From JBOIBN01 sp050739575 (GTDB lineage: Bacteria; Pseudomonadota; Gammaproteobacteria; JAKDMP01): a stretch of DNA of 41,831 nt. Numbering within the stretch: the stretch's first letter is position 1; each line of letters opens with the position of its first letter. The translations under genes were made by a program, and so were the position numbers. Below the pieces are notes generated by a model, which saw only the letters and a list, made by a program, of their open reading frames with translations, was not told the DNA's origin and did no database searches. Where the stretch lies: positions 1 to 41,831 of the forward strand of contig JBOIBN010000014.1 in the NCBI GenBank assembly GCA_050739575.1, read 5' to 3'. Positions 40,375-41,831 of the stretch are shown one piece after another.

Positions 40375-40884
40375 ATGCAGGACTGGAATTATGAGGGTGC
40401 GAAGCACGGGCCGCAAGCCGGGCTTTCCAAGGCCCTGCATGCAGGCTCTCTGGTAAGGGAGGCGATAGATCACTGCCGCGAGGCGCTACGCTGGCTTTCG
40501 CCCGAACAATCGGCGCTTGATTGGGCGATGACGCAGAACAACCTCGCCATCAGCGAGGCGATGCTCGCGCAACTGCAGGGCGACAAGGCGAGTCTGAAGT
40601 CGGCCATTGCGTCATTCGAGCAGGCGCAAACCGTTTACACAAAGGCGACGCTGCCCGTCAATTGGGCGATGGTCGAAATCAACCTCGGCGAACTCAATTG
40701 TCATCTCGCGCGGCTCGGCGGCGACAGTGCCGCATTCGCCCCGGCCGTCGCTCACACCGATCAGGCACTCGAAGTATTCATCACGAAGAAGATCACGCGC
40801 TACCAGCACTATGCCGAACGCCAGCTCACAGCCATCAAGGCCTGCCAAGCAGGCGAAGCCGACTATTGTAGTTGCGGAGGCTGA
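40375..40884 (+). pseudogene. TPR-repeat protein fragment
   Basis: Open frame with tetratricopeptide-like helices: DHCREALRWLSPEQSALDWAM, TQNNLAISEAMLAQL, SAIASFEQAQTVYTKATLP and WAMVEINLGELNCHLARLG. It resembles the C-terminal repeats of large TPR proteins with the WAMTQNNLG pattern. It has no upstream repeats, no ribosome site and no convincing start. Its open frame continues back into the divergent cupin gene. I read it as a remnant of a longer gene, though a short expressed protein from 40357 or 40375 is possible. Confidence 0.5.
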
Positions 40885-40894
40885 TTTTACTGTA

Positions 40895-40912
40895 GCCGAC
40901 GTCAGCGTCGGC
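40895..40912. repeat. perfect 7-bp palindrome GCCGACG-TCAG-CGTCGGC
   Basis: The stem GCCGACG (40895-40901) and CGTCGGC (40906-40912) flank a TCAG loop, preceded by TGTA. No T-run follows, so it is not a convincing terminator. It looks like a second, different REP-like element downstream of the TPR fragment. Confidence 0.5.
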
Positions 40913-40998
40913 CCGCGCCGCCGGCGACACCACCAAGGGTTCCGAGGAAGCAGAACGCTTCAAATGATCGTGATTCGACAAAATGGGTAACGTCCCCT

Positions 40999-41703
40999 TT
41001 AAGTCCTTAGCCTATAGCCTGCTTCAATGGCTTGTACGGGAAGTGATCCATGGAATTTAGAGCAGTCGAGTGCGTTCTCGCGAAGCATCGCCAGGTATAA
41101 GCCGAATAATGCTGTATTGTTCGCCTTCTCGCCGAGTTCCCAAGTTAAAACTTCGCGCTCCTTCACCAAGCCGCCGCCTACCAGAAGACGCAGCAATTCT
41201 CCACTGTCGGGTACATCCCACGCTAGCACCGGATGCAGTTGCATCGGTGCCCGCTTCAAAGGTGGCGGGTAACAAACAACACAATCAATGGACCAGAACC
41301 TGTCGATTGCCGGAAGACCAGACGCGCAAGTGATTCCAATCCAGTTCTGCGCTTGTTCTAACTGGTGTGCGGCAATGACAGCTCGCCCATAGGTGAGTTT
41401 TCCCCATTCGTATGAGTCGTGCACAATCGCTCCACGGACAGGTAGCGACCTGAGTACACCTGCGGAAAGCAGCTCTATCGAGAAGTTCAAGAGATTTGCT
41501 AAACCGGCTTCTGATGAAGGCTCCGCTACGAACAGGGTATCAGAGACAAGTTGGAAGTGGATGATCCCGTGGGTAGCTGCCGTCGACTCAACAAGGCTTG
41601 TCCAACCTCCGATGCGCTGATCTAGTTCAGATTCACTCGAATTGTCAACGATGCGCCCGAAGCCAAGTACATCAGCGACTAAGAAGTATCCGGGAGCGGC
41701 CAT
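40999..41703 (-). CDS. class III nucleotidyl-cyclase-like protein
   Basis: 234-residue protein whose first 130 residues follow the class III adenylate/guanylate cyclase plan. VADVLGFGRIV corresponds to the FxDIxGF motif (metal-binding Asp11). FQLVSDTLFVA corresponds to K-x-x-GD-x-x-x-A (second Asp55). LPVRGAIVHDSYEW and GRAVIAAHQLEQAQ correspond to the RxGIxxG and NxASRLE regions. Both metal aspartates appear kept; the substrate and transition-state residues look altered. The C-terminal part is unrecognised. Compact cyclases of this kind occur in Pycsar antiphage systems, but no effector is visible. The frame extends to a GTG at 41796. Base composition is lower in GC than its neighbours, suggesting acquired DNA. 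Confidence 0.65.
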   Translation of the reverse strand: MAAPGYFLVADVLGFGRIVDNSSESELDQRIGGWTSLVESTAATHGIIHFQLVSDTLFVAEPSSEAGLANLLNFSIELLSAGVLRSLPVRGAIVHDSYEWGKLTYGRAVIAAHQLEQAQNWIGITCASGLPAIDRFWSIDCVVCYPPPLKRAPMQLHPVLAWDVPDSGELLRLLVGGGLVKEREVLTWELGEKANNTALFGLYLAMLRENALDCSKFHGSLPVQAIEAGYRLRT

Positions 41704-41714
41704 ATTACGAAGAT

Positions 41715-41831
41715 CTAGACAGTATGACTTCCATGCGGTGAGGCGCTGACCTCCGCGGGGCCATTGTCGCGGGTTAGCTTGCAGCCAGGGCCGCACAAGC
41801 GATACTCGATGTCGCTCAACTCGGTTTCCCC
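41715..41831 (-). CDS. possible C-terminal end of an upstream gene, cut by the window edge
   Basis: A minus-strand frame enters from the right edge and stops at TAG (41715-41717), 11 bases before the ATG of the cyclase-like gene. The 38 visible residues (GETELSDIEYRLCGPG and onward) match nothing I know. If real, it would be the upstream partner in an operon. It competes with the longer GTG-initiated form of the cyclase-like protein, which uses the same bases in another frame. Confidence 0.25.
   Translation of the reverse strand, partial: GETELSDIEYRLCGPGCKLTRDNGPAEVSASPHGSHTV

Noticed and set aside
39057..40394. 445-codon plus-strand frame opposite the aminotransferase and cupin
   Set aside because: The minus-strand proteins have clear catalytic motifs; this frame is their shadow.
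40895..40912. Palindrome considered as a terminator
   Set aside because: No T-run follows on either strand.

Overview
The window is a GC-rich, gene-dense stretch of chromosome from a gammaproteobacterium. This is inferred from the smc-zipA-ligA trio (ZipA is a gammaproteobacterial division protein), an rpoE-rseA-rseB operon, the lepA-lepB-DUF4845-rnc-era-recO-pdxJ-acpS string, and a nagZ-hpt-mtnP-csiV block resembling that of pseudomonads and xanthomonads. I cannot place it to genus. I saw no tRNA, rRNA or CRISPR array.

Layout: 1-515 (minus) holds the start of a CysZ-like membrane protein gene and queF. 582-7234 (plus) is smc-zipA-ligA. 7304-15675 is an arginine biosynthesis locus: argR on the minus strand, then a divergent, tightly coupled operon argD - acylornithine carbamoyltransferase - argB - argH - argG - unknown P-loop protein - argC, closed by a bidirectional terminator. 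15744-17204 (minus) is a PpiC-type lipoprotein and bolA. 17263-20930 (plus) is a YciO/Sua5-type protein, an M50 protease, scpA, scpB and rluB. 21045-23180 is the sigma-E operon behind a good sigma-E promoter. 23228-29809 is the lepA-to-acpS housekeeping run. 29895-35409 holds a PolB-type exonuclease, rlmD, a CYTH protein, an L,D-transpeptidase, nagZ, a purine phosphoribosyltransferase and mtnP. csiV (minus) and a periplasmic cyclophilin follow.

From about 37300 the character changes to accessory DNA. There is a RAYT transposase with six REP elements around it, then a minus-strand cupin - class IV aminotransferase - sulfotransferase operon, a TPR fragment, and at the right edge a less GC-rich gene for a degenerate class III nucleotidyl-cyclase-like protein.

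The most interesting part is the arginine operon. Its carbamoyltransferase has Pro90 in the MDGD-x-P-EH motif. As I recall the literature, Pro at this position marks N-succinylornithine carbamoyltransferase (Bacteroides type) and Glu marks the N-acetylornithine enzyme of Xanthomonas. ArgG, ArgH and ArgC also read like the Bacteroidetes-type versions. No N-acyltransferase and no deacylase is encoded in the operon, but an unrecognised 351-residue P-loop protein is translationally coupled between argG and argC. The operon may therefore run an N-succinyl arginine pathway with a non-canonical enzyme for a missing step.
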